Source: an uncultured Gammaproteobacteria bacterium (GTDB taxonomy: Bacteria; Pseudomonadota; Gammaproteobacteria; GCA-2729495). From it: a stretch of DNA of 5,089 bases. The notes beneath the pieces were generated by a model, which saw only the letters and a program-made list of their open reading frames with translations, was not told where the DNA came from and did not search any database. The position numbers and the translations under genes were made by a program. Positions within the stretch are counted from its first letter, which is position 1; every line of letters begins with the position of its first letter. Positions 1 to 5,089 of the stretch are shown piece after piece. The stretch spans positions 1 to 5,089 of the forward strand of contig CAMYJV010000083.1 in NCBI GenBank assembly GCA_947258805.1, in the 5' to 3' direction.

Positions 1-510
1 CTTGTCCGGGATATCGGTCAGCATGCGCAGATAGCGCAGCACCACTTCTACGCTGACGTCCGGACGCACCGAGATGGTGTCCGGATTCATCAGGCCGCCG
101 GCGCTGTCTTCCGGGTAGGCAAGTACTGACTGCAGCCGTTCCTTGTCCTGGTCGGACAGGGAGCGAATTACCTGCTGCGTAACTGCCTCGGGCAGGTCGG
201 CGACAAAGTCGGCCAGGTCGTCGAGATCCATGCCCTCGGTGGCGGCCACCAGCTCGGCAGCCTCCATCCCGTCGATGATGCCCGCGCGCACCTCGTCGTT
301 CAGTTCGAGCAGGATGTCGCCGTCGTCGCTGTCTTCCACCAGGTCCCAGACGATGGCGCGCTCGGCGGGTGGCAGGGACTCCAGCAGATCGGCGATTTCC
401 GCCGGGTGCAGCGAACGCACCAGCTTGCCGACCTGGCGCAGGGCGCCGGTCTCGAGGGCTTCGCGGAGCAGGCCGAGGTCGGTCTTGGCGGGCGGTGCGG
501 GCAGGTTCAT
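1..510 (-). CDS. mgtE: Magnesium transporter MgtE, N-terminal part (runs off the left edge)
   Basis: The first 170 residues of an MgtE-type Mg2+ channel are visible; the family is usually about 450 residues, so the rest of the CBS domains and the membrane pore lie beyond the left edge. The visible part is the cytoplasmic, acidic, helical MgtE N domain: repeated helix pairs with 'LHPAEIADLLESLPPAERA' near residues 34-52 and 'MDLDDLADFVADLP' near 94-107. It is followed by the family hallmark 'YPEDSAGGLMNPD' at 132-144, which opens the first CBS domain. In the family, the N and CBS domains sense intracellular Mg2+ and gate the channel. The start is ATG 510-508, 18 bp after the rapZ stop; I see no good Shine-Dalgarno site there, so translation may depend on rapZ. 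There is no in-frame stop before the window edge. The identification is firm; the exact start is a little less sure. Confidence 0.93.
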   Translation of the reverse strand, partial: MNLPAPPAKTDLGLLREALETGALRQVGKLVRSLHPAEIADLLESLPPAERAIVWDLVEDSDDGDILLELNDEVRAGIIDGMEAAELVAATEGMDLDDLADFVADLPEAVTQQVIRSLSDQDKERLQSVLAYPEDSAGGLMNPDTISVRPDVSVEVVLRYLRMLTDIPDK

Positions 511-528
511 CGGAGTAGGGCCGCTGCC

Positions 529-1425
529 CTAATCGATTCGCTTGACGGTTTCGCCCGCCTGCTGGACGGCAGACAGTTCTGTATGGCGCGTCAGCACCTC
601 GGCGTGCCTCGTAGACAGGGCGGTGGCCAGCTTGTCAGCCATATAGACGGAGCGATGCTGGCCCCCGGTGCAGCCCAGTGCAATGGTCAGGTAGTTGCGG
701 TGAAAGTCCAGGTACCGGGGAATCCAGTTGTCGAGAAACTGGAGTATGTCGCGGTACATGTCCTGCACCGCTTCGCTCGCATCGAGGAAGTCGGCCACCG
801 GCCGGTCACGGCCAGTCAATGGCCGCAGCGTGATGTCCCAATACGGGTTCGGGAGGCAGCGCAGGTCGAACACAAAGTCTGCGTCAGCCGGCAGGCCGTG
901 CTTGAAGCCGAAAGATTCCACGAGAATTGACAGGTTGGGCACCTGCCGCAGCCCGACGCGCTCGCGCAGCGCATCCCGCAGTTCATAGATGCTGGTGCGT
1001 GTAGTGTCCAGTACCAGCTCCGCGGCGTCGATGATCGGCCCGAGGAGTTCCCGCTCGAGCGCGATGGCGTCTTTCAGGCTTTCACCTTCGCGCCGCAGCG
1101 GGTGGCGGCGCCGGGACTCCGAGTAGCGCTTGAGCAGAATGTCGTCATCGGCGTGCAGGAATACGACCTCGCAATGCATCCCGCTGTCTCGCAGCCGATG
1201 TGCCATGGCCGGCACAGACTCGAGATCTGCGGAGCGATTACGCGCGTCTACGCCCATAGCCAGATTTTCGTATCCCGCATCACCGGATGCGATGATCTCC
1301 GAGACCATGGTTTCGACGAGCATCGCCGGCACATTGTCGATGCAGTAAAAGCCCATGTCTTCGAGCAGGTTCAGGGCCACGCTCTTGCCGGAGCCGGACA
1401 GCCCGCTGATGATGATCAGGCGCAT
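529..1425 (-). CDS. rapZ: RNase adapter / nucleotide-binding protein RapZ
   Basis: This encodes a 298-residue RapZ (YhbJ/YvcJ family; the E. coli protein is 284). The N-terminal P-loop domain has Walker A 'GLSGSGKS' at 8-15, then 'DMGFYCIDNVP' at 23-33, 'MGVDAR' at 57-62 and the family motif 'YSESRRRHPL' at 101-110. The C-terminal domain carries 'FGFKHGLP' at 172-179, 'FDLRCLPNPYW' near 186-196 and 'LGCTGGQHRSV' at 250-260. In enterobacteria this domain binds GlcN6P and the small RNAs GlmY/GlmZ and guides RNase E to control glmS; whether those RNAs exist here is not visible. The frame stays open upstream to a GTG at 1512, but I chose ATG 1425-1423 because the family begins right at the beta strand 'RLIIISG', and the longer form would overlap the 3' end of ptsN by 83 bp with no family similarity. 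It starts 4 bp after the ptsN stop, suggesting coupling. The tail after about residue 283 is slightly longer than in E. coli. Confidence 0.96.
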   Translation of the reverse strand: MRLIIISGLSGSGKSVALNLLEDMGFYCIDNVPAMLVETMVSEIIASGDAGYENLAMGVDARNRSADLESVPAMAHRLRDSGMHCEVVFLHADDDILLKRYSESRRRHPLRREGESLKDAIALERELLGPIIDAAELVLDTTRTSIYELRDALRERVGLRQVPNLSILVESFGFKHGLPADADFVFDLRCLPNPYWDITLRPLTGRDRPVADFLDASEAVQDMYRDILQFLDNWIPRYLDFHRNYLTIALGCTGGQHRSVYMADKLATALSTRHAEVLTRHTELSAVQQAGETVKRID

Positions 1426-1429
1426 CGGG

Positions 1430-1900
1430 CTATTCCGCTCGCTCTGTCTCGTCTGCCGGCGGTAGACAGGCGCGCACGGCCAACACCGCCGCGTCCGGTG
1501 TCGCGGCGTCACGCAGCGCCTGCGGGCTGGTATTGTGGCGCAGCGCGTTGACTACCGTACTCATTTCGCCGCCGTCCGCCTCCGGCAGCATCAAACCCAC
1601 GGCGACGGAGATTTCGGTGTCCTCACCAGCGTCGAAATCCACGGGTGACGCGAAGCACAGCAATGCGCCGACGGGTTGGTCGAGGACGGGGTCGCGCCCG
1701 TGAGGAACGGCGATACCGTTTCCCAGGCAGGTGCTGCCGAGCCGTTCACGCTGATCCAGCAGGGCGAAAATCTCGGCCGCGGTCAGTGAGCCGGAGCCGC
1801 TCGCGAGCAGCAGGCTTAGAGACTGCAGTGCATCCTTGCGGCTGCTGGCTTCGACGTTAACGCGAACACGGTCTGCAGTCAGGAATTCCGGGTTGAGCAT
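1430..1900 (-). CDS. ptsN: Nitrogen PTS phosphoryl carrier EIIA-Ntr
   Basis: A 156-residue EIIA-Ntr (PTS EIIA type 2 fold), the terminal acceptor of the PTS-Ntr phosphorelay (PtsP to NPr to PtsN). It regulates potassium uptake and other targets rather than moving sugar. The phosphorylated histidine is H67 in 'GNGIAVPHGRD' (61-70, family pattern GxxxAxPH), matching H73 of E. coli. Upstream is the usual 'LLDQRERLGSTCLG' segment at 47-60; downstream, 'FDAGEDTEISVAVGLMLPE' is the conserved beta strand region. The length is normal. The start is ATG 1900-1898, 9 bp after the hpf stop. I see no Shine-Dalgarno motif before it, so translation is probably coupled to hpf. The last ~15 residues are poorly conserved and charged. 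The partner gene ptsO (NPr), often just downstream of rapZ, is not in this window. Confidence 0.95.
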   Translation of the reverse strand: MLNPEFLTADRVRVNVEASSRKDALQSLSLLLASGSGSLTAAEIFALLDQRERLGSTCLGNGIAVPHGRDPVLDQPVGALLCFASPVDFDAGEDTEISVAVGLMLPEADGGEMSTVVNALRHNTSPQALRDAATPDAAVLAVRACLPPADETERAE

Positions 1901-1909
1901 GTTGATAGT

Positions 1910-2224
1910 TCACGAACGCTTGTTCGCGTGCCGGGCATGGTGGTCGGTAATCTTTTCCTTGTGCCGGATGATCTGCCGGTCGAGTTTGTCGACGAGGCTG
2001 TCGACTGCGGCATACATATCGTCTTCCACCGCATCGGCAAACAGCGACCTTCCCGAAATGGCCACGCGCGCCTCCGCTTTGTGGCGCAGCTTCTCGACGG
2101 TGAGTATGCAGTGAATACCGGTGACATGATCGAAATGCCGTTCCAGCTTTTGCAGCTTTTCTTCGACGTAGTCTCGCATTGCCGGGGTGACGTCAACGTG
2201 ATGGCCGGTGAGATTCAGTTGCAT
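1910..2224 (-). CDS. hpf: Ribosome hibernation promoting factor, short form (Hpf/YhbH)
   Basis: A 104-residue short-form Hpf (sigma-54 modulation protein / RaiA-like S30AE domain). It binds the 30S decoding centre in starved or stationary-phase cells and, in Gammaproteobacteria, works with Rmf to make inactive 100S dimers. The single S30AE domain fills the protein: 'LTGHHVDVTPAMRDYVEEKL' at 5-24, 'LERHFDHVTGIHCIL' near 27-41, and 'DDMYAAVDSLVDKLDRQI' at 68-85, followed by a basic, His-rich tail ending near residue 104. No long-form C-terminal dimerisation domain is present. ATG 2224-2222 has a perfect AAGGAGG eight bases upstream, much stronger than any other site in the operon, so it is probably translated at a higher rate than its neighbours. 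It lies 33 bp after rpoN and 9 bp before ptsN, its usual position. Confidence 0.96.
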   Translation of the reverse strand: MQLNLTGHHVDVTPAMRDYVEEKLQKLERHFDHVTGIHCILTVEKLRHKAEARVAISGRSLFADAVEDDMYAAVDSLVDKLDRQIIRHKEKITDHHARHANKRS

Positions 2225-2232
2225 GCTGCTGT

Positions 2233-2239
2233 CCTCCTT
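2233..2239 (-). promoter_or_regulatory. Strong Shine-Dalgarno site of hpf
   Basis: On the minus strand AAGGAGG (2239-2233) is followed by an 8-base spacer and then the hpf ATG at 2224. It is a full match to the anti-Shine-Dalgarno core at a good distance and fixes the hpf start. It lies in the 33-bp rpoN-hpf gap (2225-2257), the longest gap in the window. That gap also holds a small AACCGGTT palindrome (2247-2254) of no evident function. Confidence 0.85.
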
Positions 2240-2257
2240 GTTATTAAACCGGTTCGG

Positions 2258-3526
2258 TCACCGGACACTCAAACGCTTCCGCTCTGCTGACGGGGCGATA
2301 CGCAGGGCCTCCCGGTATTTTGCCACCGTTCGCCGGGCAACATTGATGCCTTCGCCGGCTAAATTCTTGGCAATCGCGCTATCGCTGAGGGGCTTGGCCG
2401 GGTTTTCTTGGCCAATCAGGCGGCGAATGCGCGCCTTGATGGCCGTTGACGATTCGCCGGTACCGTCGGAAGTGGCCAGCTGGCTGGAGAAAAAGTAGCG
2501 AAACTCGACCACGCCTCGCGGGGTATGCATGTACTTGTTGGCGGTAACCCTCGAGATGGTCGACTCGTGCATACCCACGGCCTCAGCCACATTCTTCAGG
2601 ATCATGGGCTTCATGTGCTCCTCCCCATGTTCGAGAAAACCGGTCTGCTTCTCCACGATGCTCAGCGCAACTTTCATCAGCGTGTCGTCGCGGATTTCCA
2701 GACTCCGCACCAGGAAACGCGCCTCCTGCAGTTGCGCGCGCAGGGTATCGTGGCCGCTATCGGTCTTCAGCATCTCCGCATAGGCCTGATTGACCTTCAG
2801 TTTCGGCGAGAAGCTGCGGTTCAGTTCCACGACCCAACGGCCGTCCTGCTTGCGCACATAGACGTCCGGAATCACATATTCAGTGGAATCCGGCTGCACG
2901 GCCGCGCCGGGCCGGGGGTGGCAGGCCCGGATCAGCATCAGGGCGAGGGTCAGCGACTCTTCCGACACACCATAGTCGCGGCGCAGCTGGCCGAAGGCGC
3001 TTTCGGCCACGAGGTCTAATGAATTCGCCGCAATCAGCAAGGCCAGGTCACGTCCCGGCGTGTCCGGTGCCAACTGGTGTAATTGAATTCCAATGCATTC
3101 GGCAGGCGTCCGCGCGGCCACGCCGGCGGGGTCGAGGGTCTGGATCTTTGCCAGCGTGGTTTCCATTTCCGACAGCGAAAAGCCCGCGTCTGCGGCCATT
3201 ATGGTCTGGATGGATTCGAGGTCTTCGGTCAGGTAGCCGTCTTCGTTCAGCGCGTCGACGATGGCGTGGCCAATGGCCACCTCGCGTGGTGAGAAATGCT
3301 CCATTTCGAGCTGCCAGAGCAGGTGCTCGCGCAGGGACTCTCCGCTGGTATCGGCAATCTCGGGGCGCCGACCGTCGTCTGCCCACCCATCGCTGCGGCT
3401 GTCCCGGGAGGTCGGTTCGTCCCGCAGGCTGATCTCGTCGGCTTCCCGCGCCACGACCTCCGGCTCGCCGCTTGCGTCTGCGGCGGCCGGCGTTTCCACG
3501 TCGGGCGGCTCTTCCGCCTCGAGCAT
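2258..3526 (-). CDS. rpoN: RNA polymerase sigma-54 factor RpoN, lacking N-terminal Region I
   Basis: This frame encodes 422 residues of sigma-54, which directs RNA polymerase to -24/-12 promoters that need enhancer-binding activators. Visible parts in order: an acidic Region II linker (about 1-75); the core-binding domain (about 80-270, with 'LDPAGVAARTPAECIGIQL' and 'PRPGAAV'); a helix-turn-helix at about 312-338 including 'MHESTISRVTANKYM'; and a perfect RpoN box 'ARRTVAKYRE' at 397-406, which reads the -24 element. Full-length RpoN is about 470-480 residues. The visible protein begins at the 'NVMLEAEE' segment, equivalent to about residue 46 of E. coli RpoN. The Gln/Leu-rich Region I that contacts activators and the -12 DNA is missing, and no such sequence lies upstream. 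ATG 3526 (or GTG 3529) overlaps the lptB stop as TGATG, but it is probably an internal codon exposed by a deletion. No Shine-Dalgarno site precedes it. The 3' end is intact. Confidence 0.88.
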   Translation of the reverse strand: MLEAEEPPDVETPAAADASGEPEVVAREADEISLRDEPTSRDSRSDGWADDGRRPEIADTSGESLREHLLWQLEMEHFSPREVAIGHAIVDALNEDGYLTEDLESIQTIMAADAGFSLSEMETTLAKIQTLDPAGVAARTPAECIGIQLHQLAPDTPGRDLALLIAANSLDLVAESAFGQLRRDYGVSEESLTLALMLIRACHPRPGAAVQPDSTEYVIPDVYVRKQDGRWVVELNRSFSPKLKVNQAYAEMLKTDSGHDTLRAQLQEARFLVRSLEIRDDTLMKVALSIVEKQTGFLEHGEEHMKPMILKNVAEAVGMHESTISRVTANKYMHTPRGVVEFRYFFSSQLATSDGTGESSTAIKARIRRLIGQENPAKPLSDSAIAKNLAGEGINVARRTVAKYREALRIAPSAERKRLSVR

Positions 3527-4107
3527 CACGTTTTCTGCCAGGGGTGCCGGATAGTGCGTTGAATATCCAGCACCGAAATCGGGTCGACGCCGGCGAAAGG
3601 CTCATCTAGCAGCACAAAGCGAGGTTCTGCGGCCAACGCCCGGGCGATCTCCACCCGGCGACGCTCCCCGCCCGACAGGCTCATTCCGAGGCTCGTGCGC
3701 ACGTGGCTAACGTGCAATTCATCGAGCAGGTCCTCAAGCTGGCTTTCGCGATCGGCGCGTGTCAGCCCGGCGCGCGTCTGCAGTATTGCCATGATGTTCC
3801 GCTCCACGCTGAGCTTGCGGAACACCGAGGCTTCCTGCGGCAGGTAACCGAGGCCCTTGCGGGCTCGCTGGTGCATCGGCATCTGGGTCAGATTCTCGCC
3901 GTCCAGCTCGATGCGCCCTTTGTCGGTGGGGATCAGGCCGACGATCATGTAGAAAGCGGTGGTCTTCCCGGCACCGTTGGGTCCAAGCAGTCCCACCACC
4001 TCGCCACTGCGTATCTCAAGCGAAATGTCGTCGACGACCTGGCGGAGCTTAAATCGCTTGCTGATGCTCTCGGCGCGCAGCGTGCTGGTGCCGGAATCAG
4101 GAGCCAT
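3526..4107 (-). CDS. lptB: LPS export ATPase LptB, C-terminally truncated
   Basis: The nucleotide-binding subunit of the LptB2FGC transporter, which powers extraction of lipopolysaccharide from the inner membrane. In 193 residues it shows Walker A 'GPNGAGKT' (42-49), the Q-loop in 'YLPQEASVF' (88-96, Q91), the ABC signature 'LSGGE' (144-148), Walker B 'RFVLLDEP' (163-170, catalytic E169) and the D-loop 'AGVD' (172-175). Similarity to LptB continues through '[14 protein letters not shown]' (175-188). The frame then reads five unrelated residues (PWQKT) and stops. The family is about 241 residues, so roughly 50-54 are missing: the H-loop histidine (the 'TDHN' motif, H195 in E. coli) and the C-terminal tail. 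As it stands this protein should not be an active ATPase. ATG 4107-4105 is preferred over GTG 4110 by family fit; it overlaps the lptA end by 11 bp. See the junction feature for the likely cause. Confidence 0.9.
   Translation of the reverse strand: MAPDSGTSTLRAESISKRFKLRQVVDDISLEIRSGEVVGLLGPNGAGKTTAFYMIVGLIPTDKGRIELDGENLTQMPMHQRARKGLGYLPQEASVFRKLSVERNIMAILQTRAGLTRADRESQLEDLLDELHVSHVRTSLGMSLSGGERRRVEIARALAAEPRFVLLDEPFAGVDPISVLDIQRTIRHPWQKT
3530..3546 (-). other. Probable deletion scar joining lptB to rpoN
   Basis: Reading right to left, LptB similarity holds through the codon for His188 (3546-3544). RpoN similarity is clear from the Asn of 'NVMLEAEE' (AAC, 3532-3530) and may extend back to a Leu codon at 3541-3539, in a frame shifted by one base from lptB. 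The sequence between contains no lptB 3' end, no intergenic spacer and no rpoN start. The parts lost from both proteins would be neighbours in an intact operon, so a single deletion explains both. Its size would be about 150-165 bp of lptB, a short spacer and about 135-145 bp of rpoN. Whether it is in the cell or only in the assembly cannot be told from one sequence. Confidence 0.82.
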
Positions 4108-4729
4108 CACGCTCGGACGGCTTGATCTTCATCCGCACCTGGCCGGATTCATCGCCATCTGCAATTATGAATTCGCGGCGCAGGTCATAGGCAATTCGCG
4201 GGCCCGACACTTCGTTGACGCCGTCGCTGACCCACGCCTCGTCCACCAGGCGTATCAGGTTCGAGGCCAATTCGTATTCCATGACTACGGCGCGGCCCCG
4301 CGTGACACCGGCATCGACGGACTTCTGCTGTTCGAATCGAGCGGGTTGACCGCTCAGCCTGGCGCTTTCGAGCCGATGGGCCAGGAAACGCACTTCGGCC
4401 GTGTCGGACCAGGTGCGGGTCGTCGCGCTCTGAATGACCACGTTGCCCCGGAAGGTCCAGACGCTGTCATCGAAGTCGAGGCGAGTTGCCTCGGCGCTGT
4501 CGGCGGTAATGCCGAGTTCGCCCTGGCGGATGCTCAGACCGGTGAAGCTCAGGCGATCGTTCCGGCGGTCGAACTCGGAAGCGTCTGCATCGAGATCAAT
4601 GGGTGCGGCGCGATCGAACTCCAGGCCCAGCTCGGCCTCGAGGTCTTCTTCTGCCATGGACGGCACGGCAGCGAGCAGCACGCAGGCCAGCAGCAAGCCG
4701 CAGCTAGGGTGTAAAGGTCCCGGTGACAT
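4097..4729 (-). CDS. lptA: LPS transport periplasmic bridge protein LptA
   Basis: A 210-residue periplasmic OstA/LptA protein whose oligomers carry LPS from LptC to LptD. Residues 11-26 are a hydrophobic signal segment ([16 protein letters not shown]) with likely signal peptidase I cleavage after 'SMA' 26. The beta-jellyroll repeats start at '[17 protein letters not shown]' (42-58), continue with '[17 protein letters not shown]' (61-77), a second unit '[16 protein letters not shown]' (85-100) and '[14 protein letters not shown]' (121-134), and end with '[15 protein letters not shown]' (190-204). It is longer than E. coli LptA (185), apparently through an additional strand unit near 80-110. 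The start is uncertain: ATG 4729 is chosen, with TTG 4735 possible; an AAGGAAG lies too far upstream (about 21 bases from the ATG). The signal's n-region has no Lys or Arg, which is unusual. It overlaps lptC by 26 bp and lptB by 11 bp, suggesting translational coupling. Confidence 0.92.
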   Translation of the reverse strand: MSPGPLHPSCGLLLACVLLAAVPSMAEEDLEAELGLEFDRAAPIDLDADASEFDRRNDRLSFTGLSIRQGELGITADSAEATRLDFDDSVWTFRGNVVIQSATTRTWSDTAEVRFLAHRLESARLSGQPARFEQQKSVDAGVTRGRAVVMEYELASNLIRLVDEAWVSDGVNEVSGPRIAYDLRREFIIADGDESGQVRMKIKPSERDGS

Positions 4730-5089
4730 CGGCAATCAGCTGCAATCGGTCTTCCTTGAGAAATACGCGCATTCCTGTCGCGAGAATGCGGTCCCCGGAC
4801 ATTTCTATCTCCACCGGACGGTCGGTGAATGCGACGAAAGTCTGCGGATCGATTTCGAGATAGTCCGTGCGGATGATGGCCGGTTCGCCACTGTCCTTTC
4901 TGGTCACGGCAACAACCTCGCCCGACAGCTGCAGGATATCACTGTCGGGCGGCATGCTGCCTGTGTCGGCCGTCAAATCCCACGGCACGGCAGCGCTCGG
5001 CACGTACTGAAAGGCAACGGCCGTCAATGCAACTGCACCATTGTCCGGATCCTGGCGCAGTTCGCGGGTGCGGATACGGTAGAGCACGT
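4704..5089 (-). CDS. lptC: LPS transport inner-membrane protein LptC, C-terminal part (runs off the right edge)
   Basis: The last 127 complete codons of LptC, the bitopic membrane protein that takes LPS from LptB2FG and passes it to LptA. The visible part is the periplasmic beta-jellyroll domain: 'AVALTAVAFQYVP' near the edge, 'WDLTADTGSMPPDSDILQLSGEVVAV' in the middle and 'TDYLEIDPQTFVAFTDRPVEI' with '[21 protein letters not shown]' at the end. This matches the LptC pattern of paired strands ('...L.G.V.....' and 'T..L.I.P......T..PV.I'). E. coli LptC is 191 residues, so roughly 60 residues, including the N-terminal transmembrane helix, should lie beyond the right edge. The in-frame GTG at 5087 is not a real start, since it would leave out that helix. 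The stop is TAG 4706-4704, inside the beginning of lptA. Individual sequence identity in this family is low; the call rests on the pattern together with position next to lptA. Confidence 0.87.
   Translation of the reverse strand, partial: VLYRIRTRELRQDPDNGAVALTAVAFQYVPSAAVPWDLTADTGSMPPDSDILQLSGEVVAVTRKDSGEPAIIRTDYLEIDPQTFVAFTDRPVEIEMSGDRILATGMRVFLKEDRLQLIADVTGTFTP

Noticed and set aside
143..532. Plus-strand 129-codon Ser/Arg-rich frame opposite mgtE
   Set aside because: It is the antisense shadow of the mgtE N domain, low-complexity and without any family resemblance.
1426..1512. N-terminal extension of RapZ by 29 residues from a GTG at 1512
   Set aside because: The extension overlaps ptsN, is rich in Arg/Pro/Cys as expected of a shadow frame, and the RapZ family begins at the internal Met just before the P-loop strand.
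2247..2263. Small palindromes AACCGGTT and CGGTCACCG between rpoN and hpf as a possible terminator or operator
   Set aside because: Stems are only four bases, there is no U-run, and one overlaps the rpoN stop codon; too short to call.
3048..3605. 185-codon minus-strand frame overlapping rpoN and the lptB end, considered as possible lost lptB or rpoN sequence in a third frame
   Set aside because: Its translation is Arg/Gly-rich, with no H-loop or Region I similarity, so simple frameshifts do not restore the missing parts; sequence is really absent.
3959..4714. Open reading frame of 251 codons on the plus strand opposite lptA and the 5' part of lptB
   Set aside because: It lies opposite two clearly recognisable genes, resembles no family I know and has no Shine-Dalgarno site; long antisense frames are common in GC-rich DNA.
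4682..4729. Lipobox-like LLAC at residues 13-16 of LptA, suggesting a lipoprotein
   Set aside because: The hydrophobic stretch before the Cys is only a few residues and continues well past it to a normal SMA cleavage site; LptA is a soluble periplasmic protein in known systems.

Overview
The window is a dense, single-strand gene cluster from a GC-rich Gram-negative bacterium, most likely a gammaproteobacterium. All genes read on the minus strand. In transcription order (right to left) they are lptC (3' part), lptA, lptB, rpoN, hpf, ptsN, rapZ and mgtE (5' part). The lptCAB-rpoN-hpf-ptsN-rapZ order is the classic 'rpoN operon' of Gammaproteobacteria. The short-form Hpf, the RapZ and the attached lptCAB block all support that group. 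I cannot place it at family level from the sequence alone.

Layout: lptC (4704-5089, cut by the right edge) overlaps lptA (4097-4729), which overlaps lptB (3526-4107). These encode parts of the lipopolysaccharide transport machine: LptC is the inner-membrane anchor, LptA the periplasmic bridge and LptB the cytoplasmic ATPase. rpoN (2258-3526, sigma-54) follows, then hpf (1910-2224, ribosome hibernation factor), ptsN (1430-1900, EIIA-Ntr), rapZ (529-1425, GlcN6P-responsive RNA-binding adaptor) and mgtE (1-510, Mg2+ channel, cut by the left edge). Every gap is 33 bp or shorter and several genes overlap, so there is no room for internal terminators and the set is probably co-transcribed. The only strong Shine-Dalgarno site is in front of hpf.

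The main anomaly is the lptB/rpoN junction near 3530-3546. LptB is homologous to its family up to just after the D-loop and then stops, lacking the H-loop histidine and the C-terminal tail. RpoN begins at about family position 46, lacking all of Region I. The two missing pieces would lie next to each other in an intact operon, so one deletion of very roughly 300-350 bp (biological or an assembly error) explains both. By chance the scar forms a TGATG stop/start overlap that looks like a normal coupled junction, so automatic annotation would pass over it.

The rest is ordinary housekeeping sequence. I see no mobile element, CRISPR array, RNA gene or novel multi-gene system. A smaller point of interest is that mgtE follows rapZ directly, with no ptsO (NPr) between them.
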